Shown: positions 1 through 9,793, numbered from the stretch's first letter. The stretch is 64,000 nt of DNA from Psychrobacter immobilis (GCF_904846285.1 NZ_CAJHAD010000019.1:1-64000); one strand, 5' to 3'. A program made the numbers and translations. The notes: generated by a model from the letters alone, not told the origin.

Positions 1-98
1 AATCTCAGGAGTGTAGGTTTGTCTTTTCATTGTCGTATTCTCTCAGAAAGTTAGGTCTCCGACAATCACGGGGCGATCCATTCCAAATTTGTTCGACA
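1..98 (-). mobile_element. end of an IS3-like insertion sequence, cut by the window edge
   Basis: A minus-strand ATG at 28-30 opens a frame reading MKRQTYTPEI up to the window edge, which resembles the first residues of IS3-family OrfA proteins. The upstream segment to about 80 or 98 would be the left end of the element. An 18-bp sequence at 81-98, reading TGTCGAACAAATTTGGAA on the minus strand, is a candidate terminal repeat and starts with the TG common in this family. Only ten codons are visible, so the family is an inference. Confidence 0.45.
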
Positions 99-185
99 TT
101 CATTGGTCTTTTCTCACATCTCTCGCTCTTCCTGAGATACCTTAATCTAAAGCATTGAGTTGATACCTTCCAAATTTGTTCGACA
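81..185. repeat. 18-bp direct repeat, two copies
   Basis: TTCCAAATTTGTTCGACA is present at 81-98 and again at 168-185 in the same orientation, 87 bp apart start to start. The first copy adjoins the putative IS end. The rest of 99-282 holds no gene that I can recognise. Confidence 0.8.
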
Positions 186-282
186 CTTATCCATTAGCTA
201 CACTGATAGAATGACTGACTCTAATATTACTGCTGACTTGAGTAAATTTAGCTCCTACATAGTCGGAGCGCTTCACCAACGA

Positions 283-3063
283 TCACCCCGTATTACGCAG
301 ACCTGCTGCCAAGGCATTGATACTACGTATTAATGGGTCTTCAACATTAAGATCACCATGGTTAACATCACCTGTCGCATCTTTTTGTCTGGCACGCTTT
401 AACAGCTCGATTTGGATATAGTTGGTTGGATCTAAATACGCATTTCGCCATTCAAGGGAAGCTGAAAGATTCTGTTGATGCGCCAATAATGATGTTTGAT
501 TAAGCAAAGCGTTTAAACCTGAATAGGTCAGCTCGTGCTCGTCAGTCACCGCTTTCATAATCTGTTCACGTAAAACCTCATCGTCACATAACTGGCTATA
601 AGCCTGAGCAATACTCATATCAGATTTGGTAAACGCCATTTCAATATTGCTAATAAACACGTTAAAGAATGGCCAGCAGTTATTCATCTCCTTCATCAAA
701 GCTTCATCATCGATGACGCTATGTAGGGCACTACCGACGCCATACCAAGCTGGCAGTGTAAAGCGCGCTAGTGACCAACCAAATACCCAAGGAATCGCGC
801 GCAAGGTCGTCTTACTTGGTAAACCCTTATTACGGTGCGCTGGGCGTGAGCCGATATTTAATAGAGAGATTTCTGCTACTGGCGTTGCTTGGGAGTAGAA
901 CTGATAAAACCCTTCGGTATGGTCAGTCAGCTGACGATAACGCTGCTCACCGGCGTCTGCTAAGCGTGCAAAGAGCGCTTCATAATTTGGCAATTCAGGC
1001 GGTTGCACCACAAACCTTGATGAGCAAGCTTTAAGCGTACCAGTGATGCCCATGGTCAGCTCAAATACCGCCGTATCAGTGTTGGCATATTTGGCATAAA
1101 GAACTTCGCCCTGCTCAGTGACTTTAATTTGCCCATGCAGTGTACCAGCGGGCTGCGCAGCGATCGCCTTATGCGTTGATCCACCACCACGACTGACAGA
1201 ACCGCCACGACCATGAAACAGGCGCGTTTTAATACCATATTCAGCAGCAATACGGTTAATGGTTTGCTGCGCGCTATAAAGCTGCCATGCAGAAGTAATG
1301 ATGCCGCCATCTTTTGATGAATCTGAATAACCTAACATGATTTCTTGGGTGTTATCTGAATGCTGAAGCAGTCCGCGATAGAGCGGATTATCCAACACGG
1401 CGGGTAAAATCTTATCGATATTTTTAAGATCTTCGATGGTTTCAAACAACGGCGCAACGGGTAAGTCAGCAGATAACTGGCCCTTATCATTAATCTTGCA
1501 TAAGCCTGCAAAGCGCATGAGTAGCAACACTTCTAATAATTGACTGGCATTATTGGTCATCGAAATAACATAACTGCCGAACGTGTCTTGTCCGACCAGT
1601 TTACGTAATGTGGCCACAGAGTTCATCAAAGCCAACTGTTCGCGTGTTTTATCACTCAAGTTATCTGTATAAATAAGCGGTGTGCCCGACTTTTCAAGTA
1701 AGCGCGTTAGCCATTCTTGGCGCTCGGTTTCACTCAGGGTTTGATAGTCTGGCAAATTAGAGGCATTGGCAAAAATATCGGCTATCACCTCACTATGATA
1801 AGACGACTCTTGACGAATATCGAGCGCTGCTAAATGAAAACCACAGGTTTTGACCAGACGAATCATGTCGAGCAATAAGCCTTCGCTATGTGCTTTGTCA
1901 TGAGTATTCACGCTTTTTCGGATGATGCGTAAATCTTCTAATAACTCTTGTGGGTTGGCGTAAGCATCTTGTGCGGCTTCAAGGTCTGTCCCTTTACTTT
2001 GAATGTGACGATTGGTCGCTTTTATTTTGGCAAGGATAATCGATAACAATCTTCGGTATGGCTCATTGTTGTAATCATTGAGATTGTAATCAAAGACTCG
2101 TCTGTCGAGCTCAACGTAACTTTCAATCTTTGCATACACTTCAGGTTCGAGAGTAACAATCGTATCGCTATGAATCAGTTCACGGCGCAATTTCTTGATC
2201 AATACTTGGTAATGGCGCAAAACGGCATTGGCATGCATCAATACAGCCATTTCTGTGGTGTCATGAGTGACAAAGGGATTTCCATCTCTGTCGCCACCGA
2301 TCCAAGAGCCAAAGCTCATGAACGCCGGTAATGGATAATCTGTTAGCTCTGGATAAATATCAACAATGGCGTCTTTAATATTGCGATAAACCTTGGGAAT
2401 AGCGTTAAATAAACTGGCATTGAAATAGTGTAAACCATTATTGATCTCGTCATAGACCAACGGCTTACGGGTCCGCACTTCATCCGATGACCATAATAAA
2501 TCAATCGTTTGTGCCGTTTGTTCTTTCGCTTGCTCATAAGCAAAGCTGTTTTCAGTAAAGTTGTTTAAGGCATCGCTATGAGTAAAGAGACTCTGCAATA
2601 GATTCATGGTCGTACGGCGGCGCGCTTCGGTAGGATGGGCGGTAAAGACAGGTATAAATTTCAGTTGCTCAATGAGCTCTTGCATTTGGGCAGGTTCAAT
2701 ATTGCGTTCACGACACTCAAGGAGCGTACGACGAAATGATCCTTCCCAGCTGTGTTCCGATTGCATGCGCATGGCTTGACGCTGCTCGCGTAAGTAATTT
2801 TCTTCACTTAGATTGGCTAAGAAGAAATAGATAGAAAAGCTGCGAATAACATTTTTTAATGTTTGATTGTCTAACGAGGCTATGAAGTCGATGAGTTGTT
2901 GCTTGTTCGCTTCGTTAGGCGCGCGTCGTTGTTGGATAAAGCCTTTGCGCAGGGTTTCAATCGTATTAAGCGTTTGTTCACCAGTCTGGCGAGAAATCGC
3001 GTCCCCTAGAAAGGATCCTAATAAGCTGATGCGTTCGCGTAATACGTCGTTATCAATAGTCAT
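283..3063 (-). CDS. ppc: phosphoenolpyruvate carboxylase
   Basis: Carboxylates PEP with bicarbonate to oxaloacetate, refilling the TCA cycle in the cytoplasm. The start is taken at MTIDNDVLRE because AGGAG (3071-3075) lies 7 bp before that ATG; the frame is open 25 codons further upstream. The resulting 926 residues suit the bacterial family. Visible signatures are TAHPTE with the catalytic His near residue 143, GGDRDGNP, GYSDSSKDGG, GRGGSVSRGGG and the C-terminal RNTG, close to the usual QNTG end that enters the active site. The enzyme family is normally controlled by acetyl-CoA and aspartate. No partner gene is adjacent: the lactate operon lies upstream on the same strand after a gap of about 270 bp. 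Confidence 0.97.
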   Translation of the reverse strand: MTIDNDVLRERISLLGSFLGDAISRQTGEQTLNTIETLRKGFIQQRRAPNEANKQQLIDFIASLDNQTLKNVIRSFSIYFFLANLSEENYLREQRQAMRMQSEHSWEGSFRRTLLECRERNIEPAQMQELIEQLKFIPVFTAHPTEARRRTTMNLLQSLFTHSDALNNFTENSFAYEQAKEQTAQTIDLLWSSDEVRTRKPLVYDEINNGLHYFNASLFNAIPKVYRNIKDAIVDIYPELTDYPLPAFMSFGSWIGGDRDGNPFVTHDTTEMAVLMHANAVLRHYQVLIKKLRRELIHSDTIVTLEPEVYAKIESYVELDRRVFDYNLNDYNNEPYRRLLSIILAKIKATNRHIQSKGTDLEAAQDAYANPQELLEDLRIIRKSVNTHDKAHSEGLLLDMIRLVKTCGFHLAALDIRQESSYHSEVIADIFANASNLPDYQTLSETERQEWLTRLLEKSGTPLIYTDNLSDKTREQLALMNSVATLRKLVGQDTFGSYVISMTNNASQLLEVLLLMRFAGLCKINDKGQLSADLPVAPLFETIEDLKNIDKILPAVLDNPLYRGLLQHSDNTQEIMLGYSDSSKDGGIITSAWQLYSAQQTINRIAAEYGIKTRLFHGRGGSVSRGGGSTHKAIAAQPAGTLHGQIKVTEQGEVLYAKYANTDTAVFELTMGITGTLKACSSRFVVQPPELPNYEALFARLADAGEQRYRQLTDHTEGFYQFYSQATPVAEISLLNIGSRPAHRNKGLPSKTTLRAIPWVFGWSLARFTLPAWYGVGSALHSVIDDEALMKEMNNCWPFFNVFISNIEMAFTKSDMSIAQAYSQLCDDEVLREQIMKAVTDEHELTYSGLNALLNQTSLLAHQQNLSASLEWRNAYLDPTNYIQIELLKRARQKDATGDVNHGDLNVEDPLIRSINALAAGLRNTG

Positions 3064-3205
3064 CCTTGATCTCCTGATCAAATTCATTAAAATATAGTCG
3101 TGCCGTGTTAAATGTAGATTCTCTATGGTGTAAGCCACTTAAACTGTTTATGTAGATTTTGAAGCTCTTATTGCTCATCAGCCAAGACGTTGCCAGCTTT
3201 AGGTA

Positions 3206-3346
3206 TTAATCATTTATTTTTTGATGATACTGGGTCAGCCAATTCTCTAAGGTATATCCGTCTATCCCTAGTAAGTCAACAATATTATGAGTTTCACTCT
3301 TATGCTTGATGACTAAACTAACGGCTTCAAGTTTAATTATCCAGTT
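3206..3346 (-). pseudogene. possible transposase OrfA fragment
   Basis: Between ppc and lldD a minus-strand frame reads [20 protein letters not shown], followed by LLGIDGYTLENWLTQY and a stop. This resembles the helix-turn-helix start of IS3-type OrfA proteins. It has no start codon of its own and its upstream end runs into the lldD 3' end in another frame. It could be chance; the evidence is only this short similarity. Confidence 0.3.
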
Positions 3347-4475
3347 TTACCAAACAGTCAGAATTAATATCAGCAATCGTTTTGGCGCCAGTCAAGGTCA
3401 TTGCAACGCGTATTTCTTTATCTAGCAGATCTAGCAAATTGCTTACCCCTGCACCGCCATCCGCTGCTAAAGCATAGATAAAGGCGCGCCCTAGCATGCA
3501 AATATCAGCGCCTAAAGCTAACATGCGCACAATATCTAAGCCATTGCGTATTCCAGAGTCGGCTAAGATTTTAATCTCTCCTTTCACCGCATCAGCAATA
3601 GGAGGCAGCGCCCGTGCACTGGATAAAACACCGTCTAGTTGTCGTCCACCATGATTGGATACGACTATACCGTCTGCCCCAAAACGCACCGCATCTTTGG
3701 CATCTTCTGGGTCCAAAATACCTTTGATGACCATAGGTCCATCCCAGTACTCACGAATCCAATCTAAATCTTTCCAAGAAATAGAGGGATCAAAGTTATT
3801 ACCTAGCCAGCCTATATAATCTTCTAGCCCTGTTGGCTTACCTAAATAAGTAGAGATATTGCCCAGATCGTGCGGACGGCCATTTAGTCCTACATCCCAT
3901 GCCCATTGCGGATGCGTCACAGACTGGAAGTAACGGCGCATAGTGGCATTTTTACCGCTCATGCCAGAGTGCATATCTCGGTAGCGTGCCCCTGGTACCG
4001 GCATATCGACCGTAAAAACTAAGGTCGAACACCCCGCCTCTTTGGCACGCTCCAAGGCATTTTTCATAAAACCTCGGTCCTTTAATACATAAAGCTGAAA
4101 CCACATTGGACGGATGATTTTAGGCGCCACTTCTTCAATCGGACAAACTGAAACCGTCGACATGGTAAACGGAATGCCTTTTTGATCGGCTGCCATAGCG
4201 GCTTGCACCTCCCCGCGACGTGCATACATACCTGTGAGACCGACAGGTGACAATGCGACAGGCATGGATAGGGTTTCGTTAAATAATTGCGTCTCGAGAC
4301 TGAGCTGTGACATATCATTCAGTACACGTTGCCTAAGAGCAATTTTTGATAAATCTTCAACATTACGCTTTAAGGTATATTCCTCATAAGCACCGCCATC
4401 TATATAATGAAATAGAAATGGTGGCAGTCTGCGCTTGGCAGCAGCCCTGTAATCGTTTGGAGATGAAATAATCAT
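3333..4475 (-). CDS. lldD: L-lactate dehydrogenase, FMN-dependent, membrane-associated
   Basis: Oxidises L-lactate to pyruvate and passes electrons to quinone at the inner membrane. The 380-residue length equals that of the enterobacterial enzyme. It is an alpha-hydroxy-acid oxidase barrel: [18 protein letters not shown] near residues 18-34, substrate/FMN segments FQLYV and [14 protein letters not shown], the lysine in MVIKGI, and [10 protein letters not shown] with the catalytic His at 275, followed by the phosphate-binding [13 protein letters not shown]. It is the last gene of the lldP-dld-lldD group, 202 bp after dld, so an internal promoter is possible. Together with dld it handles both lactate enantiomers. 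Confidence 0.96.
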   Translation of the reverse strand: MIISSPNDYRAAAKRRLPPFLFHYIDGGAYEEYTLKRNVEDLSKIALRQRVLNDMSQLSLETQLFNETLSMPVALSPVGLTGMYARRGEVQAAMAADQKGIPFTMSTVSVCPIEEVAPKIIRPMWFQLYVLKDRGFMKNALERAKEAGCSTLVFTVDMPVPGARYRDMHSGMSGKNATMRRYFQSVTHPQWAWDVGLNGRPHDLGNISTYLGKPTGLEDYIGWLGNNFDPSISWKDLDWIREYWDGPMVIKGILDPEDAKDAVRFGADGIVVSNHGGRQLDGVLSSARALPPIADAVKGEIKILADSGIRNGLDIVRMLALGADICMLGRAFIYALAADGGAGVSNLLDLLDKEIRVAMTLTGAKTIADINSDCLVKLDN

Positions 4476-4677
4476 ATGCTTACCCTTTTTATGCTGTTAG
4501 ATATCTATATAATATTTTTGAATCTCTAATGGTGTATTGACTAGTGCCAAATGATATAACTTTTTTTATTCTAACTTTGTACTCGTGCTTCAGCATAAAG
4601 ATCAGCGATAGAATGCTCAATCATAATAGATAGAGCTGACTTGCTCTTGAAGCATAAAGCTCAGCCCACACTAACTA

Positions 4678-6465
4678 TTACACACAGCACGAGCAGTTGC
4701 GTTTATTTTTTGATGTTTTACCAATGCCAGGATTAAAGGTATTGGTTGGGTCTAAACTTTTATAGAAGTTCTGCAAATCAGGTTCTGCTTCATATAAGTG
4801 CCCGACATTATGTTCAGCAGGATATTTTGCGCCGCGTTGATTCAACAGCTCTAGCATCATCGTTTTCACATATTGAGCATCACTACCCTTTTTCAAAATA
4901 TAGTCTTGATGAAACACATAACAAAAGAAGTGTCCGTAATATAACTTCATTTCTAAATGCTGTGTAATTGCTTCAGGTAGGGTTTCAAGCCACTCTAATT
5001 CATTACGTGGTATAGCAATATCGAGCGCTAATATCTCGCCTACTTCTTTTTCATGGATGACCTCATACCTTAATGCTGCACCGGCGGCGGCGAAACGGTT
5101 CAAAAAGGCACTTTCTGACTCTTCTTTACTACATTCAAAATAGCTACCGGTCTTTGATGCCGCAAAAAACGACTGCAAAAATTCTTGTGCTTCCACTATC
5201 CCATCATCGCTCATTTTTATTATGAGGTGATGCTCGTACTTATCACGGTACGCCAGCATGCGCTCAGGTAAATGCTTTGGAAATAAGTTAGCTATAAACT
5301 GCATGACTTTATCGGTGAAATGCTTTGGCATCCACGACCACTTATGAAATTTAGCGTCAATAGCGCCTTTGATAGAAAACAATCTAGGTAAGACATCTGT
5401 GCCGAGATGCTTGATACTTAAAAAAGTGTCTTTACCGTATTTAGCGGATACATCAAATATATCGCGATGCATATATTCGCCAACTTCGGGGGTATTTTTG
5501 AAAGTTGATAATATCTGCCTTCTTAACTGGGCAAGCTCACTGACACTATTACTGCCTATATAGAAAGCTTTCTCTTTTGTAGCGGTTGGATAAGTATCTA
5601 GGCGTACTGCAAATACCGCCAACTTGCCTGCACAGCCACTGGCTTCATACAGTCGGCGCTTATCAGCATTAAAGCGGCTTGGCGTACTTGCATCAATATC
5701 TTTTACTCTGGCGATATATTCTTTGTCTGATGCCATCTTGCCACTGTCAGGTAGCTTCCTCTTATCAAAATCACCATTTTGCAATCTCGTCAGTATTTCT
5801 TCTGGAGTATCCCCTAGCACTATATCTAGGTGGTTGACCAACACCAATTGACCTTGTTCGTTAATCTGCGCAAACAAAGCCAGCTCAGTGTAAGCAGGGC
5901 CTCTTTTCACCAAGGACCCTCCCGAGTTATTCGAAATCCCACCAATAATAGACGCCCCTAAAGTCGAGGAACCAATGACCGAATGCGGCGCTCTATTTAC
6001 CGCATTCAGCTGACTTTGTAATTGGTGTAGCGTCGCCCCAGCCAAACTGATTACTTGCTCATTATCATTTATCAAATACAATCGGTCTATTGCCAGCGTA
6101 TTAATGACCACCACAGGTCTATCATAGTCATTACCGCTTGGCGTTGAACCTTCGGTTAGGCCTGTTTTTGCCGCTTGCATAATAATAATGCAGTTACCTT
6201 CAACGCACACTTGTAGGCTACGCCAAATCTCCAGCAAGGTTTGCGGAAACAAAACTGCCAACGCGTTGCCGCCACCAGAGCGCCATCCCATTCTATAGTA
6301 TTCGTTTTTCTCTGGATCAGCCTGTACATTGCGAGCGCCTAGCACGTCTGTGAGTTTATCTAAAACTTGATTAGGACTAAGTAGGTCTTGAGAAGTCATG
6401 TTTGCTGATAAAAGATTCAATGAAGAGATACGATACTCCTTATCATGTGATGGTGTATTATTCAC
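4678..6465 (-). CDS. dld: D-lactate dehydrogenase, quinone-dependent (FAD)
   Basis: Oxidises D-lactate to pyruvate at the inner membrane. Strong similarity to E. coli Dld throughout: an FAD-binding half with MQAAKTGLTEGSTPSGNDYD, PHSVIGSSTLGASIIGGISN and GPAYTELALFA, then the membrane-binding middle and KYPAEHNVGHLYEAEPDLQN near the end. The first possible start is a GTG at 6463-6465 that overlaps the lldP stop by four bases, which suggests translational coupling. An internal ATG (6397-6399, MTSQDLLS) would give 573 residues, nearer the family length, but has no clear ribosome site. The tail ends NCSCCV, a Cys cluster I do not expect in this family. Confidence 0.95.
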   Translation of the reverse strand: MNNTPSHDKEYRISSLNLLSANMTSQDLLSPNQVLDKLTDVLGARNVQADPEKNEYYRMGWRSGGGNALAVLFPQTLLEIWRSLQVCVEGNCIIIMQAAKTGLTEGSTPSGNDYDRPVVVINTLAIDRLYLINDNEQVISLAGATLHQLQSQLNAVNRAPHSVIGSSTLGASIIGGISNNSGGSLVKRGPAYTELALFAQINEQGQLVLVNHLDIVLGDTPEEILTRLQNGDFDKRKLPDSGKMASDKEYIARVKDIDASTPSRFNADKRRLYEASGCAGKLAVFAVRLDTYPTATKEKAFYIGSNSVSELAQLRRQILSTFKNTPEVGEYMHRDIFDVSAKYGKDTFLSIKHLGTDVLPRLFSIKGAIDAKFHKWSWMPKHFTDKVMQFIANLFPKHLPERMLAYRDKYEHHLIIKMSDDGIVEAQEFLQSFFAASKTGSYFECSKEESESAFLNRFAAAGAALRYEVIHEKEVGEILALDIAIPRNELEWLETLPEAITQHLEMKLYYGHFFCYVFHQDYILKKGSDAQYVKTMMLELLNQRGAKYPAEHNVGHLYEAEPDLQNFYKSLDPTNTFNPGIGKTSKNKRNCSCCV

Positions 6466-8174
6466 GATACTAAAGGGCCCTGAAAACCGAAAATGTAAAT
6501 TGCAGCCATGACGATGATGCCACAGAACAACACATAATACAGGGTAGGTAAAATAGTACGCCGAAGCGTCGCGCCCTCCATTCCAAGTAAACCCACCGTT
6601 GCGGATGCAGCTACTACGTTGTGTATGGCAATCATATTACCCGCTGCCGCACCAACGGCTTGAGCCGCTATGATTAAAGAAGGTGAAATACGTAGGCTCA
6701 TCGCCGCTTCATACTGAAATTGACTAAACATCATGTTAGAGACGGTATTAGAACCCGCGATAAAGGCCCCTAATGCACCAATGGTCGAGCTGATTAACGG
6801 AAAAGCGCTGCCAAAAGTACCCGCAAACAACTCGGCACTTGCGACTGGCATACTTGCTACATCTGATAAGTTTATCCCTGAATTAATAAAGATTCTGACC
6901 ATCGGAATCGTAAAGACCAGTACAAACCCAGCCGCTAAGACCGTTTTGGTTGATTCTTTAAAGGCATTATTTAGTGCACTACCTGGTTGTTTAGTTTGCA
7001 GAGCAGCGGCAACTAAGGCGCTTATTATTAACAAGCCTCCAGGTAAGTACAAAGGACTAAAGCTAGCGCTTATATCTGCCTCACCTAAAACAGACGTAAA
7101 ATCTAACGTCGCACTGGTTAGTAAGGATTCAAATCCAGCAAACACTCTTGAACAAACCAACAAAAGCGCAACGAGCAAATAAGGGAACCACGCCATAACC
7201 GCAGACATCTTTTTACTGGTTGAATCCAGCGTCACATCTTCCTTACTGACCACCAACTTACCCATCCATTCGCTTGGCCAGTTTTTTTGAGGTTCAAAGT
7301 CCCATGTCGTTTTTGGCACTAAAAACCCTCTTTTGGCAGCGTTTACAACAATGGCGATACTCACTAAACCCCCGACCAGTGAGGGAAACTCAGGCCCTAA
7401 AAAGACACCTGTTAAAGTATAAGGAATCGTAAAGGCCAAACCGGCAAATATAGCAAATGGCCAAATAGCGAAGCCTTCTTTCCAGCTTTTATTTTTGCCA
7501 AAAAAGCGTGTGAGCATCATCACCATAAAAAGGGGCATAAACGTCCCAATGACACCGTGAATCATAGCGACCTGACTGGTTATAAGCTGCAAAAAGTTAT
7601 CCCACTGTAGCCCTTCTTGTGCAAGCCGAGCGCTAATGGCCGCGGTATCTAAGCCCTTACTTACCCCTATCACAATAGGCGTACCGACTGCACCAAAGGA
7701 TACTGGTGTACTTTGTATCATCATTCCCATTAATACTGCGCCCAGGGCCGGAAAGCCTATCGCCACCAGTAAAGGGGCGGCAATAGCGGCAGGTGTACCA
7801 AAACCAGAGGCGCCTTCAAGAAAGGTGCCAAAGCACCAGGCAATAATAATGGCCTGAACACGTCTATCTGGCGATACGTTGGTAAATCCAGCACGAATAA
7901 CGGCAATGGCACCCGTATGCTTTAAGGTATTCAATAAAAAAATAGCCCCAAAGACTATCCACAATACCGAAACCGTAATGACCAAACCTTGAATGATGGA
8001 TGAGGACACTCTAGTGAGCGTCATATCCCATATAAAAATAGCGAGCGCCGCGGTAACGGCTAAAACTATCGGCATTGTTTTTTTGGCTGACCATTGCAAG
8101 CCTATCAAAAAAATACCAGAGAGAACGATTGGCAGTAATGCCAGTAGACCATATATTGTTTGATTCAAAATCAT
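6462..8174 (-). CDS. lldP: L-lactate permease family transporter
   Basis: Proton-coupled lactate uptake across the inner membrane. The 570 residues are almost entirely hydrophobic helices. Family signatures include WCFGTFLEGASGFGTPAAIA, GAVGTPIVIG and GALGAFIAGSNTVSNMMFSQ, with HNVVAASATVGLLG near the C terminus. It is the first gene of the minus-strand lactate group and shares four bases with dld. The 292-bp space upstream is shared with a divergent LysR gene, a common arrangement for a regulator and its target. Confidence 0.95.
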   Translation of the reverse strand: MILNQTIYGLLALLPIVLSGIFLIGLQWSAKKTMPIVLAVTAALAIFIWDMTLTRVSSSIIQGLVITVSVLWIVFGAIFLLNTLKHTGAIAVIRAGFTNVSPDRRVQAIIIAWCFGTFLEGASGFGTPAAIAAPLLVAIGFPALGAVLMGMMIQSTPVSFGAVGTPIVIGVSKGLDTAAISARLAQEGLQWDNFLQLITSQVAMIHGVIGTFMPLFMVMMLTRFFGKNKSWKEGFAIWPFAIFAGLAFTIPYTLTGVFLGPEFPSLVGGLVSIAIVVNAAKRGFLVPKTTWDFEPQKNWPSEWMGKLVVSKEDVTLDSTSKKMSAVMAWFPYLLVALLLVCSRVFAGFESLLTSATLDFTSVLGEADISASFSPLYLPGGLLIISALVAAALQTKQPGSALNNAFKESTKTVLAAGFVLVFTIPMVRIFINSGINLSDVASMPVASAELFAGTFGSAFPLISSTIGALGAFIAGSNTVSNMMFSQFQYEAAMSLRISPSLIIAAQAVGAAAGNMIAIHNVVAASATVGLLGMEGATLRRTILPTLYYVLFCGIIVMAAIYIFGFQGPLVS

Positions 8175-8402
8175 AATATCCTTTTCTATTGTTTAATCTT
8201 CCTTGAACAAAGTCATCAAAGCCTTTATTTGGACAGCTCCATGATGACTAAGTTGTATTAAACATTCACAAACAGGGACTGTTAATTTGCTAAAGCTGTC
8301 TTGCAGAAAAAGCCGAGCACGACTTGCGACAGTTTATGGCCCAATGTTCAAAACGCCCTAAAACAGTCTACGCCTTATTAATTAATTGATATATTGCATC
8401 AA

Positions 8403-8434
8403 TGGACAATGTTATTTTCTTTTTTTGCTATAAT
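8403..8434 (+). promoter_or_regulatory. promoter for the divergent LysR gene
   Basis: TGCTATAAT (8426-8434) is an extended -10 box. A weak -35-like TGGACA lies at 8403-8408, but the 20-bp spacing is long, so the extended -10 probably carries the promoter. GGAG (8456-8459) sits 7 bp before the ATG at 8467. The rest of 8175-8402 holds no gene and should contain the lldP promoter and operator. Confidence 0.55.
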
Positions 8435-8466
8435 CTAACCCGTATTACGCCAATTGGAGCACAAGT

Positions 8467-9372
8467 ATGGTCAAAGCTGACGATATGGTTTTATTCGTCC
8501 AAGTTGTTGATGAAGGGTCGTTTTCTAAGGTCGCTGAAAAGATGTCATTAACCAATTCAGTAGTGAGCAAGCGCATTGCAAGATTAGAAAAAAACTTAAA
8601 TACTCAGCTACTTTATAGAAGCACTAGAAAGTTGAGCTTAACCGATGCAGGGAGGACGCTGTATGACAAAGCTAAAATTGCTAAACTTGCCTTTCAAGAA
8701 GCAGAAGATGCGGTGACGGGTTACGGTGAGGATATGAGAGGCACTATACGTATAACCATGCCTGTGGTCTCTGCGAATTTGATATTGAGCGAATCGATTG
8801 CCGAATTCTGTAAACAGCATCCTGAAATCTCAGTAGATTTACAAATTACCAATCGCTTGGTTGACTTAATAGAAGAAGGCTTTGATCTGGCAATAAGGAC
8901 CGCTGAGCTTGAAGACTCATCGCTCATTGCAAGGCGCCTGATAGATAGCCAATGGGTGATATGTGCGACGCCAGACTATTTAAAGCAATATGGCATCCCT
9001 CAAACCCCTGAAGAATTACAGTATCATGAGTGTTTGGTCTATAAGTTTGATAATACCTCGAATAACATATGGCCCTTATATATAGACGGTACAGAGCAAT
9101 TAATGCCTGTCCAAGGCCGGTTTTATAGCAATCATCTGAGTGCGATTAAACAAGCAACGCTTAGCGATTTAGGTGTCGCTTTTTTGCCCCAAGCGCTGGT
9201 CTATGAGGAGATACAGCAAAATACACTTACGCAGATTTTGCAACGGTTTACCCGAAAAAAACTGGGCATGTATGCGGTTTATCCTAAGGCTAGGCAACCA
9301 GATCAAAAGTTAAAACTGCTCGTTGCACATTTGCGAGACTCATTACATCGGAAACAGGCTTATTATTGCTAA
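8467..9372 (+). CDS. LysR-family regulator, divergent from the lactate operon
   Basis: A 301-residue LysR-type transcription factor. The winged helix-turn-helix is at residues 1-60 (DDMVLFVQVVDEGSFSKVAE, then SNSVVSKRIARLE and YRSTRKLSLTDAG), followed by the two-lobed inducer-binding domain of the CrgA/DsdC-like type with the usual RLIDSQWVICATPDYL segment. Divergent placement next to lldP suggests that it controls lactate use. Many proteobacteria use a GntR-type LldR for that role, and no such gene is seen here. The inducer is unknown. An 18-bp inverted repeat straddles its stop codon. Confidence 0.88.
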   Translation: MVKADDMVLFVQVVDEGSFSKVAEKMSLTNSVVSKRIARLEKNLNTQLLYRSTRKLSLTDAGRTLYDKAKIAKLAFQEAEDAVTGYGEDMRGTIRITMPVVSANLILSESIAEFCKQHPEISVDLQITNRLVDLIEEGFDLAIRTAELEDSSLIARRLIDSQWVICATPDYLKQYGIPQTPEELQYHECLVYKFDNTSNNIWPLYIDGTEQLMPVQGRFYSNHLSAIKQATLSDLGVAFLPQALVYEEIQQNTLTQILQRFTRKKLGMYAVYPKARQPDQKLKLLVAHLRDSLHRKQAYYC

Positions 9373-9397
9373 GTAATAGTAAGCCTGTTTCCGATGT
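9345..9397. repeat. perfect 18-bp inverted repeat across the LysR stop codon
   Basis: ACATCGGAAACAGGCTTA (9345-9362) and its exact reverse complement (9380-9397) flank a 17-bp loop that contains the stop codon. The last codons of the LysR gene form the first arm. It could act as a transcript-end hairpin, but no T-run follows it. Confidence 0.85.
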
Positions 9398-9419
9398 ATA
9401 GTCAATTCTAAATAAAATA

Positions 9420-9519
9420 GATACATGAGGTTTTTACGCGAAACTGGAATAAATTTTTCTGGCTTGCTGTGCCTGCGCAGACAGAGGCTGCGAAAAATCA
9501 ATTTCAGTTCCGCTGTATC
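9420..9519. repeat. imperfect palindrome, MITE-like
   Basis: In the gene-free stretch 9373-9793, segments at 9440-9459 and 9492-9511 are inverted copies (16 of 20 positions by my count), with GATAC/GTATC further out at 9420-9424 and 9515-9519. The centre is GC-richer than the flanks. The layout resembles a small non-autonomous mobile element or a structured RNA. I see no ORF in it. Confidence 0.5.
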
Positions 9520-9793
9520 GTTTTTATACTGGACTAACTATACATAAGAGGATGAGTGAAATCAAAAAGCTAATAAGAGGCTGTTATTACTCGCGACATA
9601 GCTTGAGTAATTTAGGGAATCACGGTGTATTTGGTACTGTACATTGAGAAAATTTTCATAAGAGATTGACTCGATATTAGATTTTGCTATACCAACCGAA
9701 ATACTGATTCAGGTGTGTTAAGACACCCCATAAAAATCAGCGCACTTTTAGGTATAATAGAACTCCAAAAACCAGAAATTGATAGTGACTATT

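Noticed and set aside
6733..7182. 149-codon plus-strand frame inside lldP
   Set aside because: Antisense shadow of a conserved transporter; composition reflects the complement of hydrophobic codons.
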